This document shows, piece by piece, positions 1 through 13,600 of a DNA stretch of 64,000 nucleotides. Position 1 is the stretch's first letter, and every line of letters begins with the position of its first letter. The notes below the pieces were generated by a model. That model made no database searches. It saw nothing but the letters and a program-made list of their open reading frames with translations, and was not told the origin of the DNA. Source of the DNA: Nyssa sinensis (Eukaryota > Streptophyta > Magnoliopsida > Cornales > Nyssaceae); assembly GCA_008638375.1 (NCBI GenBank), contig CM018048.1:5557089-5621088 (forward strand), read 5' to 3'. Both the position numbers and the translations under genes were made by a program.

Positions 1-118
1 GTTATTTTTTTAATTTTTAATATATTTATTGATATTTTAAGATATTAATTATAAAACCGATTGAACGAGTGAACCGCCCCTTCACCGGTTCATCGTCCAG
101 TCCGGTTCTGATAACTAT
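1..118. mobile_element. end of a DNA-transposon-like repeat (GC-rich terminus)
   Basis: The window opens inside a repeat. An AT-rich stretch (1-55) passes into a short run rich in ACCGG/CCGGT words (56-110), ending near 'gttctgataactatgattg'. The same arrangement, an AT-rich body with a terminus full of GGTT/ACCGG motifs, is seen in the complete Mutator-like element at 13773-14753. This is therefore probably the right end of a related or similar element whose other end is outside the window. No target duplication can be checked. Confidence 0.4.
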
Positions 119-3100
119 GATTGCAAGTCATACAAACCTTGAGGGCTTTCCTCGATAATCCACATTTGGATTAGCCATAATCACTCATATATTCCTTGCT
201 GCTGCACCCAAATCACCATTGGCATTATTCCTTTGACATCAAAAGAAATAGGTCCCAAAGAGAAAATCATAGCCAGGTACACTATTTGGTTTCCAAGTAA
301 ATGGAGTTAAAAACAAGGAATTGAAATTTTGAATAGTGTTTTGCATTGGGCACAACTAGATTCTTTTCTTGTATCAGGCATAACTCGTTGTAGTAAATTT
401 CCTAAGGAATAAAAAATATCTACCATTGTTTCTATTGCCATAGGCCATTTCCAATTTTACCGAAAAAAATGAGTACAAAAATAATTGAGAAAAAAGCTCC
501 AACTATAACCATCTCCTCAAAAAGAAAAAAGAAAAAAAGATTCTTCTTTCTATTATGGAGAATAAAATCTTCTATAACGTGCTAAAATCAAGAGGTTGAC
601 AGTAGTGACCAAGGAGGAAAATAAGAGAGAGAGAGAGAGAGAGAACCAATAAGGTGGCAGATGGGGAAGGAAATTGAAAGTGATGCAATGGTTGAAAAGG
701 AACAGCACTAAAATATGGAGGCTTTTTTGCAGAGAAAGAGTGGCAATGCAATAATGGTAGTAGCAGCGGAGGTGCAGAAAGTTGTTCTGGCAATGGGAAG
801 AAAGAAGTTCTATCTTCTTTTTGAGAAAGGGAAAAGGAGAAAATGGTGGGGGGGGAGAGAGAAGAGAATTTCTTTATCTTCATCCTATCAAAGAAGAGAG
901 AGTGTTTATTTTGTCCGTATCTTTTTCGACGTCACCAAGTTGCCCATGGTTTACTTGCAAGGAGAATGTGTCAAAAACAACTATAGCAAAGGTTAAAAGT
1001 CAAACATCAAAACGACGGACACAGCACGCCCCTTAAAACCAAGCAAATAAATTGAACAGTCCTCATATAACTTACATATCAAGCAAAAGCAATGGGATAA
1101 AATGTTGGGTATCTCCTATTTTGAAAAAAATTACAATATTGATGTTCTTAAGACGACAGAAGTTCTGGCAATGGGAAGAAAGAAGTTCTCTTCTTTTTTT
1201 ATGAAAGGGAAAAGAAGTTCTTTCTTTCCCTTTAGAAGAGAATTTATTTATCTTCATCATATCAAATAAGAGAGTGTTTATTTTGTATATGCATTTCCAA
1301 TTTGAAAATGATGGGCATCAAAGAAAAACAATAAATAATCTACAAACCAAAGCTCAGTAACAAAAAAAGAATATTGAACAACTGACAAAGCCTCCACCTT
1401 TTAACTTTCTTCTTTAACTCTCAGCAAAAGCTAACACAAAAGCTTCACCTGCAACACAAAAATAAGGGACAGGAAGTCCCACATCTAACACCAACAGAAT
1501 ATGAATAGAGCACCCAAAAAATCTTGTTAACAATGAATAAAAAGAACTCGCAAGAAGCATTCATGGATCCACCATGGTTGTTGGTATTGTACACTACATT
1601 ACGTTTCAATACAAGGTTAAAACGATACGAATCGTGCTTTTGCATCGGCATATCGTGCGATGTGCGATATCCTAAAACAGTCAAGACATGAAATTCGCCA
1701 AAATGACACCATAACTTCGTTCAATCTCAATGTCTCCAACCCCTAAGCTCTGACCTTTGTGCAACAGGAATCTCATCTCATTCAAAATTTGGAGCCCTAA
1801 TAGTTCTAACTCTGAAGTCGAAGCTCTGATCCTTGATTCTCTACTCTCGGTTCTGCACTTTCTCGAGTATTACGTATTTCCCAAGCCGTAATATGTATCA
1901 TATGCATGTAAGGTATCATAATCTCAAGTATACTTGCAATCATACATATATATATATATGTATGTATGTATGTAATTAATCATATTCTCAGTTCTGCTAT
2001 TTATTAGGTATCTCTCTATCACTTATTTCTATTGTATGAAATTACTTTTATGATTTTTTTTTTTGTTGTTTAAGCAATACTACTGAGACTCAGATTAGTA
2101 TTATGATTTTATGATATATATACATATATATATAGCATGGACTATAATGCAATTTCTAGGTATCTTTTTGTTGAATGTAATTTGTTTGTTTGTTTAAATT
2201 TGATATTGATAAACTATGTTGAAAATTTGGATTATTAAATTTTGTTTTGGAACTTGTCTTATATAGACTTATAATATCTCGTTTCTTGTATTGTATGATC
2301 TATGGATTATAGAATTTAAGTTGAATTTTTGTTTTTATAAGCAAATAGAAATATTATTCATATCATTTTTAACACTATTTTTTATATGTACATATATTTA
2401 TAAATATAGTAAAATAATTTGCACAAACTTTACGATACACGATATGTTACAATACACGATACACGATTTTTGGAAAACAATACGCCTTCCAATATATGTT
2501 TCGACAATTATGGATCCACCTACTCTTCTTGACCCCAATACATAAGGCTAAAAAAATAGACAATATGGTAATACTCCGCATCAAGTTTGAACAACCATCT
2601 TCTCTCATCTTTATAGTGACCGTAAACATACATCTAAACTTAATTTCCTCCCTTAAGTGCGAAAGAACATGTGAAATTTGTACTTGTTTTGTTAGCCATA
2701 ACATTTAAGTGGTGTAAATATAAAGATCACTCAGCATTGATCCTGCCAATGTAGTGTTGCTACAACTTGTTAAGTAGTGGACCAGCTACAAACCTAACAT
2801 TCAGCATTATTTGTATAAAATGGTTGTCCTTAGACACAAACTCACATTCTCACACTTCACAACCCAAGCTTTTACTGTTGCACCAAGTAGTGGCTCCTTG
2901 ATCTTGTAAGTGCTCCCCAACACACTAACTAACAAGGGAAAAAATTATTAAAGTTACTCACCACTCCTTTTTTAATAAAGTATTATAAACAAAGGCACCT
3001 AAGCAGATGCTATCCATATACAAATAAGCAAGAAAATCTATGGAGATTCTCAATTACAATTTTTTTTAAAAATGATGAGTATAGAGAAATAGAATATTTC

Positions 3101-4834
3101 CAAGAAATCCGAAAAAAAAAAGGTATATAAAACTGTTTTATTTAATCTATACATAGGAGACTCCTCCTCAAAAGTTCACCGATTGCATTCTTGCCATATA
3201 CACCACATCACACATAGAGGAGTTTCTTTCTTTCCAAACAATCCTACCTTATTAGAAGGGCAAGCTGCCAGCCATCACAACAAGAGATTGGAAGAAGAAG
3301 ATTGGAAGACTTTAAAGTGGTCCCGACAAAAAGGAGACCTTCCAGGGGACTAGGACTATCCAAATACCATTATACGGAATCCCCCCTCCCCATGACGCCA
3401 CCTAACACCCTATAGTAAGAACTTACACCAAATCTCCTGTTGCCAGGCTTCCAACGAATGGAATCCTCCCTCTCAGCCATCACTTGAGCCCTCTACAAAA
3501 CGTAGTAAGACCTTTCCCCCTATGTTACTCACCCACACCTCCTTAGTAGAGTATACAAAATTTGAAGATAACCCTAGTCTTTCAAGTGGTTTTGACCATA
3601 ACTTCTTTAATATAGATTGAAGAACACCTTAACACTGCTCACTAACTCAAATAAAAATTGTCAATTGAACCAGGACAGCCTATACCGAAGGAGAAACACT
3701 AGAGTGGATGCATGCTCTATGCGCATCTCCTTAAATCACACTCTCTCCTCTCTCTTTTCCGTCGTTGGTGACTCCCACTTGTAAAGAATTTGGTGACTGG
3801 TGGAATTAAAAGATGATTTGTGACAATTAAAGATTACCATTTTGCCTTATTTTTACAAAGATGGGCATCTACACTCTAAGAAGAATTCAGGAAACACCAA
3901 AAAAGGGTCCACTTTATATATTATTATTATTGAAAAAGTAGTTGTTGCCTAGCAACAAACAATAGAAAAATAAAATAAAAATAGACAAAATAGAGATGAG
4001 TCCCTGGGGAAAGAACCAATTATATTACTTCAATCCCCTAAGAAAGCACTTACCGATAATAAATTAAAAAAAAATCCCCTAAGAAAACACATTCTCAATA
4101 TTCTAGTAATGAACCTTGAACAAAAAAAAAACAAGTGAAACAAGAATTAGTAAAGGCATTTGCAAAATAAAACACCAAAGTTTATGATTGAAAAGGATTA
4201 AATTAGAAACAAATAGCACTCAAAAGGCACAAATTTCTTATGATCCAAAAAATGAAAAGAAAAACAAATGACGAGATATGAGCAAAGAAACCATAAGCAC
4301 TAAATTTTCAAGAATGCCCATGTGAAGAAACATAGACTGCCCCTCCTTACCATAACACAAAGGGGTAAGGAAGCTAACAAAGCAGAATACGTTAAAATTG
4401 GTGATTTTGTTGTGATTCAAGAAAAGCTCCCCCAAGTCTCTTGAAAATAAGCTACAGCTTACAAACTTCTCAAAAGGGGTGGACAAAACAGAAAAGTACA
4501 TCAAAACCGACTGAAAACACATTTCAGTACAGAATACTGAAATTAAGCAAGTCAATTGAACAAGAAGCACTTCATCAATGAATGGGGATAGAGCTAGTAA
4601 AACGACAGAATATCTCAATGCAAAGGCATGGGAAAGAAAAGCAGTCTATCCTCTAAGAATAAAAACAAGGCAACCAAGAAATGGTAAGAACTAAGACCAG
4701 TTTGTATTCGAAGTTTTTCCATTTATGACTGCCACATATCTAGAATGTCTCAAGCATTATGGAAAAAGAAGTAAAACTTTCTAAAGCTTGTGACTTTCTA
4801 AAGCTCATGAAAACAAGAAGTTTAAACCAAGCAT
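119..4834. other. intergenic DNA, no supported gene
   Basis: I see no convincing gene here. Contents: a (GA)n tract at about 624-644; a direct duplication in which 775-920 and about 1150-1290 share 'agttctggcaatgggaag' and the following purine-rich stretch; TA/TATG microsatellites near 1945-1975 and 2115-2135; and AT-rich DNA. An open frame of 126 codons on the minus strand (4238-4618) has no recognisable domain and lies just downstream of the PPR gene, so it may be 3' flank or chance. Confidence 0.5.
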
Positions 4835-6314
4835 CTAAGAAGATTTCCGCTTCCTTGAAAGATGATCATATGCATCACGTGCAGTGCCACCCTTCTTATA
4901 GAAAGCATTTTTCAACTTTGCCATTGTTGAGTCAGAGATATTAATCCTTCTATCCAACATATTCTCTGCAAACCTCTTCAACTCGGACAGCCTCACCAAA
5001 TTACAAAGCCCAATAAGCAATGCATTTGCACTTTCATCAAGAGGCAGAAGACGATTCTTATTCATATAGTCCCAGATGTCAATGGCTGTCTCGGGGTCAT
5101 CGCGATCAAATAACATCTCGATGGCTGCAGCACAATTTGAATGTGTCGGAGGCCATTCATTTTTTATCATCTCATAGAAAAACTTGCCTGCTTCACGAAC
5201 CTTCTTGTTCTTGATCAAACATTGGAAGATCATGTTATAGGTTAAAGAATCAGGAAAAGCACCATAAAAGACCATCTCGTCAAGGAAACGGAATGCATTA
5301 TCAATGTCATTGTTGTTGCAAAGCAGACCAATTATTGCATTGAACATTATCAAATTTGGCATTAATCCGCTACCCACCATTATATCCCACAAGGGGACAG
5401 CATGAGCTGAATCATTCAGGTTGATAAGAATATCAAGGGCATTGGAGAAGAACTTCAAACCTGGCAAGCAGTTCTTTCCCTTCATGACTTGAAGAAACTT
5501 GATTGCCTCGTCCGCTTGCCCCCCGCGTACTAGTGTTGTCAAGAATGCATCGTAAGCTGACATGTATTGAGGGCTCCACCCTACTCGAATCACCATCTCC
5601 CCGAACGTCTTCTTTGCCTTTGCCACATTACCTTCCTTCTCCCACCCTTCCAATAAAATGGCAAACGAATCCGCATCCGGAGGAATCATGGTCTTAATCC
5701 GCTCGAAGAAGTCGAGTGCCGTCGAGGTTTGATTATCCTCGCGACAAATGGCACTCAACAGAGAGTTCACAGCCACGACGTCTGGCTGAATTCCATACCT
5801 GTCCATCACATCAAAGGTCTTGATGGCTTCATTAAACCTATGGGCGACGCAATAGCTACCGAAGGCCGAGACAAATGTCGCCATCGAGAGCACCCCTTCT
5901 TGCTTCATCGACCGAATAGCGTCCCACATTGGTTCGAACATCCTGTTCTTACCCAGTAAATCCACCATTAGGTTCCACGCAAACGCGGAGTGCTTCTGGT
6001 TCAGCCCGGCCCACCGGAAGAACTTGACAGCAGCCGATGGAGCCCCGTATAAGAGCTTGAGGACCTCTTCGACGATTTCAGGCAGCGGTTGGATGCCAGA
6101 GGACGAAAGTGCAGTATCGACGTCATGGGGCGAGACACTGGCTAAGTATGTCACAGAGGATTCTTGCTCTTGGAGACACATCTGCGGTTTCGAGGTATGT
6201 TGGGAATTGTTGTAGTGGTTGTTGTGGCTGTGAGTGTGATGAAGGGATGACCTGAGGTGGGTGTTTGAGGGGAATACTTGAGCTGTTGCTAGGGTTTTCA
6301 GCCATGGCCTCCAT
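4835..6314 (-). CDS. P-class pentatricopeptide-repeat (PPR) protein, frameshifted near N-terminus
   Basis: An intron-less PPR gene, probably for an organelle RNA-binding protein. The main frame (4835 up to ATG 6181) encodes 448 residues with consecutive 35-residue repeats of the 'TYN.lI..lck......A...f.eM' type, for example 'PDSLTYNMIFQCLIKNKKV' and 'PNLIMFNAIIGLLCNNNDI'. No E/DYW tail is present, so it is P-class; it resembles the Arabidopsis At1g77360 group. The natural start appears to be ATG 6312-6314 in another frame. That frame gives about 59 residues with a Ser/Pro/Gln-rich leader and the family-like 'ARILCDILSQ', then runs into TGA at 6123-6125. Joining the frames needs a one-base shift at about 6134-6140 and would give about 492 residues. 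Either the gene is damaged, the assembly has an indel, or translation starts at the internal ATG 6181 without the leader. Confidence 0.85.
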
Positions 6315-7238
6315 TTTAAAGAGAGGACAGAATTGAAACCCTAAAAGATATGTAATATATAGTATTTACTTAGTTATATACATCTTAATCTATACATATT
6401 CAAATCGTAAGCTATGAAAGTTTGAATTTTTGAGACCTAGCATTGACGATTGGAAAAGGTGAATCAGAGGATCGCGAGAAGATAAAACTCAAAGCAAAAC
6501 ACAAAAATGTTAGAAGCAAAAAATATATCAGAGAGAGGAATGGAACCTTGCGAGGTTGGGAGGGTTTGCTGCGGTTTGAATATGAGTTCTTCTTCCGACT
6601 GTAAATTTTTTTCTTTTTTTTCAGGTGACCGAATCTGCAGCGAGGGGCGAAGGGTGGAAGACTAAGTACATGGGCTGTGTGAAAGGGCCCAATTTAAAAC
6701 AATTCCGTCCGGCCCAAGCCTTCCCTTTTCCTTACTTTCTGGTTTTCTCTCCCACACCAAAAAACAAAATAAATAAACAAAAACCAAAAAATTAAATTTA
6801 AAAAAAAAAAAAAAAAAAAACTGTGGAGGACAGAAGCCTTGTTCACAACACAAAAACAAAATTAAAATATTAAAAAAAAAAAAGAACCAAAAAAAAATTA
6901 AAAAAAAAAACTGTAGAGGACAGAAGCTTTGCCCATACCATCAAATTTTTTGTTATTGAGTTCTATGTAATTGTGAGAAAAACTCAAATTTGGAAGAAGT
7001 CTATTCTATTCATTCTTATATTTTCTTTCATTTATTTTGATTATAGAGTTTCATGGATTTTCTAACTTGGCTTACAGGAAGTATTTCATGAGAATTTTAT
7101 AAACTGTATATTGAAATTATCAATGTCTGACAATACTTGTATGTGGAAAGACATTACGATTTTAAGACAGTACTTAATGTATCTTTCATCTATCTCATAG
7201 CTAAGTTTTCAATCCTATTTTTTATCTAAATCTCTATA
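6315..7238. other. upstream flank of the PPR gene with A-rich duplicated tract
   Basis: This is the probable promoter side of the minus-strand PPR gene. At 6780-6945 an imperfect tandem duplication carries long A-runs followed by 'ctgtggaggacagaagcctt' and then 'ctgtagaggacagaagcttt'. I see no gene. Confidence 0.5.
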
Positions 7239-7748
7239 GGGTAAATTACAATGATCTCTCTTAAAGTTTGTGACAATTACACTTAATTCTTTTGAAGTTT
7301 TTGAAATTACACTGACATTCTCTACTTTACAAAATAATATACAAATTTTCCTCCAGTCAATTTTTTTTTTCAAAATGACAAAACTACTCATTTCATAATT
7401 TTTTTTTTCAATTTTTTAAATCTTTACCAATTTTTTTCATTGTTCAAATAAATATTGATAAAAATCTTAAATTTATTTTTATATAAAATAATAATAAGTT
7501 ATTTATCTTAAATTTATTTTTAAATCAAAAAATTTTTAAAAAGTTAGAATAAATTGGCCAAAATTAGAAAAATGCAAAAAATGAATAAATAAAATGAGCA
7601 GTTTTGTCATTTTGAAAAAAAAAAAATTGACAGGAAAGAAGTATCTGTATATTATTTTATAAAGTAAAGGAGGTCAATATAATTTCAAAAATCTCAAGAG
7701 AGGTTAGTGTAATTGTCAAACCTCATGAGATGTTAGTGTAATTTACTA
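7239..7748. mobile_element. AT-rich foldback MITE, copy 1
   Basis: The two ends are inverted copies of each other over more than 100 bp. The left end reads 'gggtaaattacaatgatctc', and the reverse complement of the right end reads 'tagtaaattacactaacatc'. Both continue through 'gacaattacac', and the inner parts pair again around 'caaaatgacaaaactactca' and its complement near 7600. This is a non-autonomous inverted-repeat element. The superfamily is not clear because no sharp target duplication is visible. Confidence 0.65.
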
Positions 7749-8944
7749 ATTTTTATATTGTTTATGTTTAATCTTTCAATTGGATTGGTGATTTAAGGTG
7801 TTGAATATTTTTATTGATTTATTTTATATAATAATTATGTAATTATCTCCAACAATTTTCGTTGACTCTTTTGGTAAATGTCTATTCAGTTGAGTTACGT
7901 AAAAATGTTGTTTAATTTAAGTAGTTGAAGTGATTAATAAACTTTATAAAAGTGTTAATTAGGTTAAGTTTTTATTTTTATTTTAATGGATGTATTTCAT
8001 AAGTAATTATATTGTCGGAAATGACATTTGAGTATTTGAATAAATTATTAATTAAGTGTTTAAAAACTATGCAATGTCTTTCTCACTCTTAGATATTAAA
8101 TTGTGTATTTAGCAATATATTATATTATTAAATTGTACTTATTTATATTATTAACAAATATATATAACAATAAAATAAATAATTATTAATATTAATATTA
8201 AAATATACTATCAATTTTATACATATATATTATTAAATATGTAATACAAAAATATATTATTTATTATATGAATATATTTTATTAAACATGTTTCATAACT
8301 CTAATGATTTTGTTAATATGAGGATCAAATTTGAAATCTTAACCCCACCCTCTCATATGCCAATACCTTATCATTTTACAGTGTTTAATATCTATTTAAC
8401 ATGCATATGGCTTGAGTTTGTTATGATTAATGTAAATCCAAAATCCACTTGACCTTGTTTAGATCCTAAAAGGAAAAAAAATGGACAAAAGAAATCAAAA
8501 ACCAACACTTCAGCTGTGTTTAGATGGGCAATTTTTACTACTTGTTTGGTTATTTTTACATTTTAAATTAATTTTTAAAATAAATGAATATTTGTTTGAA
8601 CTTCTTAAAATACCCGTTTAAATATTTTCAAAATCAAAATAGACGTTTTAAAAAAATGTCAATAAATAACTTTTTTTCAAAACATCTATTTCAAAATGCT
8701 CTTTTCTTAAATGTCTCTTTTCACCGCGCATCCAAACGAATACTTGGTATAAAATCTAACCCAATTTTGGAACATAAGGGACTTAATGCCCACGGCTAAA
8801 TACCCCCAAGCAAGATAATACAAACCAATGATTTGATTTATCACACTATCCAAAATTCCTAACATGATCAGGGTAAGGTTTTTGAGATCAATGGCATATT
8901 GGTATTTTGAAAATAAATAGACCGTAAATTAAGTTGGTGTCATT

Positions 8945-8981
<37 letters not shown>

Positions 8982-8989
8982 TGTATATG
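7749..8989. other. AT-rich intergenic DNA
   Basis: No gene is visible. It contains an (AT)n microsatellite at about 8947-8979. A possible small MITE lies at about 8513-8745, with ends 'gtgtttagatgggc' and, reversed, 'gtattcgtttggatgc'. Confidence 0.45.
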
Positions 8990-9393
8990 AGTAAATTATA
9001 TCGACATTCTTGAAAAATTTTGACAATTATATTGATATCTTTAAAATTTTTAAAATTACACTGATCTTGTTTAAATTACTTGATAATATACAGATACCTT
9101 CCTTCAGTTAATATTTTTTTTTTCAAAATGATAAAATTTTATCTTTTATTTATTTATTTTTGTATTTTTTTCAAATTTGACTAACTTTCCTAACTTTTTA
9201 AATTTTTTTAATTATTTTATTTAAAAAAAACTTAATGTAAATAATTTATTTTTATTTTATAAAAAACAAATTTAAGGTTTTTATCAAATTTGATTTGAAA
9301 AATAAAAATATTAGTTAATATTTAAAAAATTGAAAAAAAATTGAAAAAGAATAATTTTGTTATTTTAAAGAAGAAATAGACAGGAGAAGTATC

Positions 9394-9422
<29 letters not shown>
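8990..9422. mobile_element. AT-rich foldback MITE, copy 2 (right end degraded)
   Basis: Same family as the element at 7239-7748: it begins 'gagtaaattatatcgacatt', then 'ttgacaattatattgatatc', the 'ttttttcaaaatgataaaa' segment, and the complementary 'gttattttaaagaagaaatagacagg' near 9360. The right end merges into a (TA)n run at about 9397-9422. Confidence 0.6.
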
Positions 9423-9425
<3 letters not shown>

Positions 9426-10668
9426 ACGTGTATGTGGGAACAAGAAATTTTCTTGCCTCTGTCTTGGACTTGAATATTACCTAGAGGTGGCAAATGTTAT
9501 CCAAATCCGTCAATCCAACCTAACCCGTCCATTTAATTAGTGGGTCAATAAATGGGTTGGGTAATAAAGAACCCGTCAATTTAGCAGGTCAATATGGGTT
9601 AAATATAAGGTGTTTGACGAACTGAGAATGAAAAATAATAAAATAATATAAATATATATATATATATGTATATATTTATATCTCCATTTAGAAAATAACA
9701 AAATACTAAAACATATACAATAAATTATAAAACAAAATTAATATTTAGAGAATCTAATTTAACATCACCATATATATAAACAAAATACAAACCAAAAACT
9801 TATGATTCAAAATAAGTTGAATTGATCTTTGCTAGTAACTTTGAATACCATTTTTTCTCTATAAACAATAATTGGCATATACAAACCATATCAAAGATAT
9901 ACATGTACAAAAATATGAATTCATTTTATTAGTCTATATTAATTATCATGAAAAAAATAAAATTTCTTATCACTAGTTAAATACATAAAAAAAATTAATT
10001 ACATATATATATATATAACGGCATATACTTGGTAGTGCTCCACTAGTAAAAATATTTTTATTTTTTATTTTTCCTTTTGTTTCCAACAAAAGTCTAAGTT
10101 ATTCATCCCAAAGAATTTTATGGTAGAAACAAAAGAAATTTATGTATTGACAGTGATTGAAAGTTCTTTTTTTCATTATGAGATATCAATGAATGATTTT
10201 TATTTGGTCTTTCTTGGATGTTAATATCGTAATATTATCACTTGCATTATTCTTTCAAAACTTAAAGTAGCAAACCTTCATCAGATAATTTATAATAAGT
10301 GAAGTTATGAAATCTTGTAGTCCTAATCGAGTTATGAATTTTCAAAGATAATTACATAGATTTATATCATCTTGCAAGTTATGTTTAAGTCCCTAGATAA
10401 TGTTATTTATCAAAACAACTATTTAAGTTATTATTAGTTTAACAATTTAGTTCGTGCTAGAAAAGAAAGTGAACCTGTGAAAGCAATCACCATAAATTTC
10501 GCCTGATTAGATTTACTAATAGAGAAATAAGATTTTTTTTTAATGTATATTCACAAAAGTTTTAACAGGGAAACGTGATAAATTTTGTTAGTCATATTAC
10601 TTGATTCTTAGGTAGTGTTTTATTTCTAAAAAAAGTTGGGTAGCGAGTCAAATTTGGGGTTGAACCCG

Positions 10669-13600
10669 TGTCACGACCCAAAACCCACCCTATGTGGATT
10701 AGGGGTCCGTGACCCGGGTTTGCGTCCCGTGGGCCGTTCCCCGTCCAAAAGGATCTGAAATTCTGGGTAAAGTTTTAACAAAAGTATTTCATAATCATTA
10801 AAATATCTAGTAGCGTAGTCAGGTCATCATTTAGATACATGCCAAAAGGACATAAGTGTTTAAAAGTACAGATCCTCAAAAACACAAACTAACAGGACCG
10901 TAGTGACATGGGAGAGATTAAGACCTGTCAGTATTTAACTTAATACAAAACTCGCCAAAATAGCTACCAGTAACTAGCAGCGTCTAAGTTCTTGGAGCGC
11001 TTGAGGGTTCCCCGACTTCTTGTTGTCCTGAAAAATTTTAAGGGAGGGGTGAGCTAACAAAGCCCAATAAGTAATCTCCTAGCTTTAACATGGGTTAGGG
11101 TTAATTCGAGGGAATGATAGGATAAAGAGATAGTAGATAGCCAATAGTCAGAAGAACAATCAGTAGATACATAACCAGTCACCAAGGTGTGCAACAATAA
11201 CGACCCAAGGGTCCAAAAGAGGCATATCCCACAGTATAAAAAAAACAAGAGGCAACAACCAAGTTAATCAGATTTGGGATCTAGCCTATCATGATGGATT
11301 GCTGCCACAAACAAAGCGTTAGCCAATCAAAATATGTCATGCTTGCAATAATATGATCATTCATGGAGTATAAAATATGACCATCCTAACAATACAAAAA
11401 CGTTAATATCGAAATCTAACAGAACAGATGCGTAAACAGAACAGGGCCCGGCATACCCCCAGAACACGCATATTCAGCTCCGCCTCAGTTCCTCGGGCTT
11501 GCTGAAAAGCGCCAGAGCTCTTTTACTACAGAACATGTCCCGAAGGACACAACAGACCCCAAAGGGTCCACCCCGCATCTAGGAAACAGATGGGCATTGT
11601 GACTAAGCACAACCCCGGGTACATACCGAATATTATAATCCATGAACTTCCACACAGAATGTACAATCATGTGAAATAACCACAATCTCAATCAATGAGA
11701 CATAAGAGTATGGATCAACATAATTCAAGATGCATCACCAGATCATGATGGTATAAATATGCTCAAATGTCAACAGATCAAGATCAGAAAAGTTATAGGC
11801 AAGCAAGTCGAATTCGAAGTACAGACATGAATAATTGATCACAAATCGATTGGCTTCAACGGAGAATCAAGTTCAATAGGTAGTGATAGAGTACAATTTT
11901 GGCAGCATAAAAAGATAAATGTGACTGGCCGAGAAATAACCCACATTAAAGCATAAGAGTTACTTACCTGTTTCTATTCTTGAACTAAAGGATTCAGACT
12001 GCGCTTTCCTTACCCTTCTGTGTTCCTATAATCCAAGAAACATATCTTAGTCTATCATCATTTGAATGATGGTATTTCGTCAAATTTTATGTCTTTATTT
12101 CCTAAGTTCCCCTTTTTCTAAAATAGACTCTACCGTTGAGTTCGGAATGTCCAAGAAAGTCGGTTTATGCTTTTACTGATCTTAAATCGGACTCCTGGAT
12201 CGAAAAGGGACAAAACTGTCTTTCGTACTTTATATGTACTTTTATTCCCGAGACCTCTTTTTTTATAATTTTGACCTCACCGTTGGATTCAGTGGGTCCG
12301 AGATAGTAAGAATACCCATATAACTTGCCTTGTTAGGACACAGGGGTATTTTGGTCATTTTAAGATTTGTTTTCATTGTATTTTAATGTCCGGAGTCCCG
12401 TCTTGTAAAACAGATCTCACCATTGGATCCGAAATGCCCGAGATAATAAAGTTTGACTATTTATTCGCCCCATTTGGACTTCGTTTGACTTATTTGTGAC
12501 TAAGGGGTAAAATAATAATTTTACCTATTTAATAAATTATTTAAATAATTTATTTTATTATTTTATTATTTATCAGGGGTACATTTGAAATTTATTTTCA
12601 AAGTTTGGGCCAGATTTGAATTAGGGTAAACAGTTGGGATCACTTTATAATTTCCCATAGTTCCGGTCTAAACCAGTGGGTTCAAGACCAAAAACCCTAG
12701 ACTGGACCGGTTACACAGTGAACCAGCCGGTTCGGGTCATCTCGGCGAACCGGTTTAATAGGTAATGCTGACGTCATGATGACGTCAGCCCTGATTTTAA
12801 AATTAAAATTTTTAATTGAAAAGACGCCGTGTCGAGCCTCTCTTCTTCCGGTCGGGCTCCGACCCGACCCATATCCGGATCCGGTTTTGTCTTAACCCGG
12901 AATGTCGGACATTCCGGTCGTCTTCTCCAGCGTCCTTTCGTCGTCGGCGTACGGACAATGAGGTTTTCCTCACTGTTTCTCACGAGTTTCACGTCCCAAT
13001 CTTACTGTTTTTACATCAAAATACTCTTAATGTTTTAACAATCATTTTAAACTAGCTTTGGGCCTCAGTTGCGACAGTTTTCAAAACCCACTTTCAGTTT
13101 TCCTAGTGTTGCACCGGTGACTGAATCTTTGGCCATAAACTGGCCATTTCTCCACCATTTTGAGTGATTCAAAGTGCCTTGAGGCCCTAGGACGGTGTTC
13201 TACACATATTATAACTCCAAATCGTGTTTAATCAAGTGCAAGGAGATCTACAATTTTGACCGTAGGTTAAGAACCCAAATTTTGATTTCCTTTACCCTCT
13301 ATTATTTTAGCATGCTATTAACAGAATCAAGAGGGAAAAAATCTAAGAAAATAACTAGCTTGATTACTTTCTTTCGATTGCTTTCCTTTTCCAAGTTCTC
13401 TTTTACTCTCCTCCAGATTCTTCACCTTTTTCTCTCCTTTTCTTCTTCTTCTCGGCTTCTGTTCTTCCTAGATCTCACCCTCTCTCACTCACTTTCCTTT
13501 TTCTTTCTTTCTTTCTTTCTTCCTTTAGTTTTTCTTTCCCGTATGTAGGTGATCACATATATATATATATACATATATATATATCACATCATATCCATCC

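Noticed and set aside
4238..4618. 126-codon open frame on the minus strand
   Set aside because: No recognisable domain, biased hydrophobic composition, and it lies in AT-rich flank just after the PPR stop. Nothing beyond length supports it.
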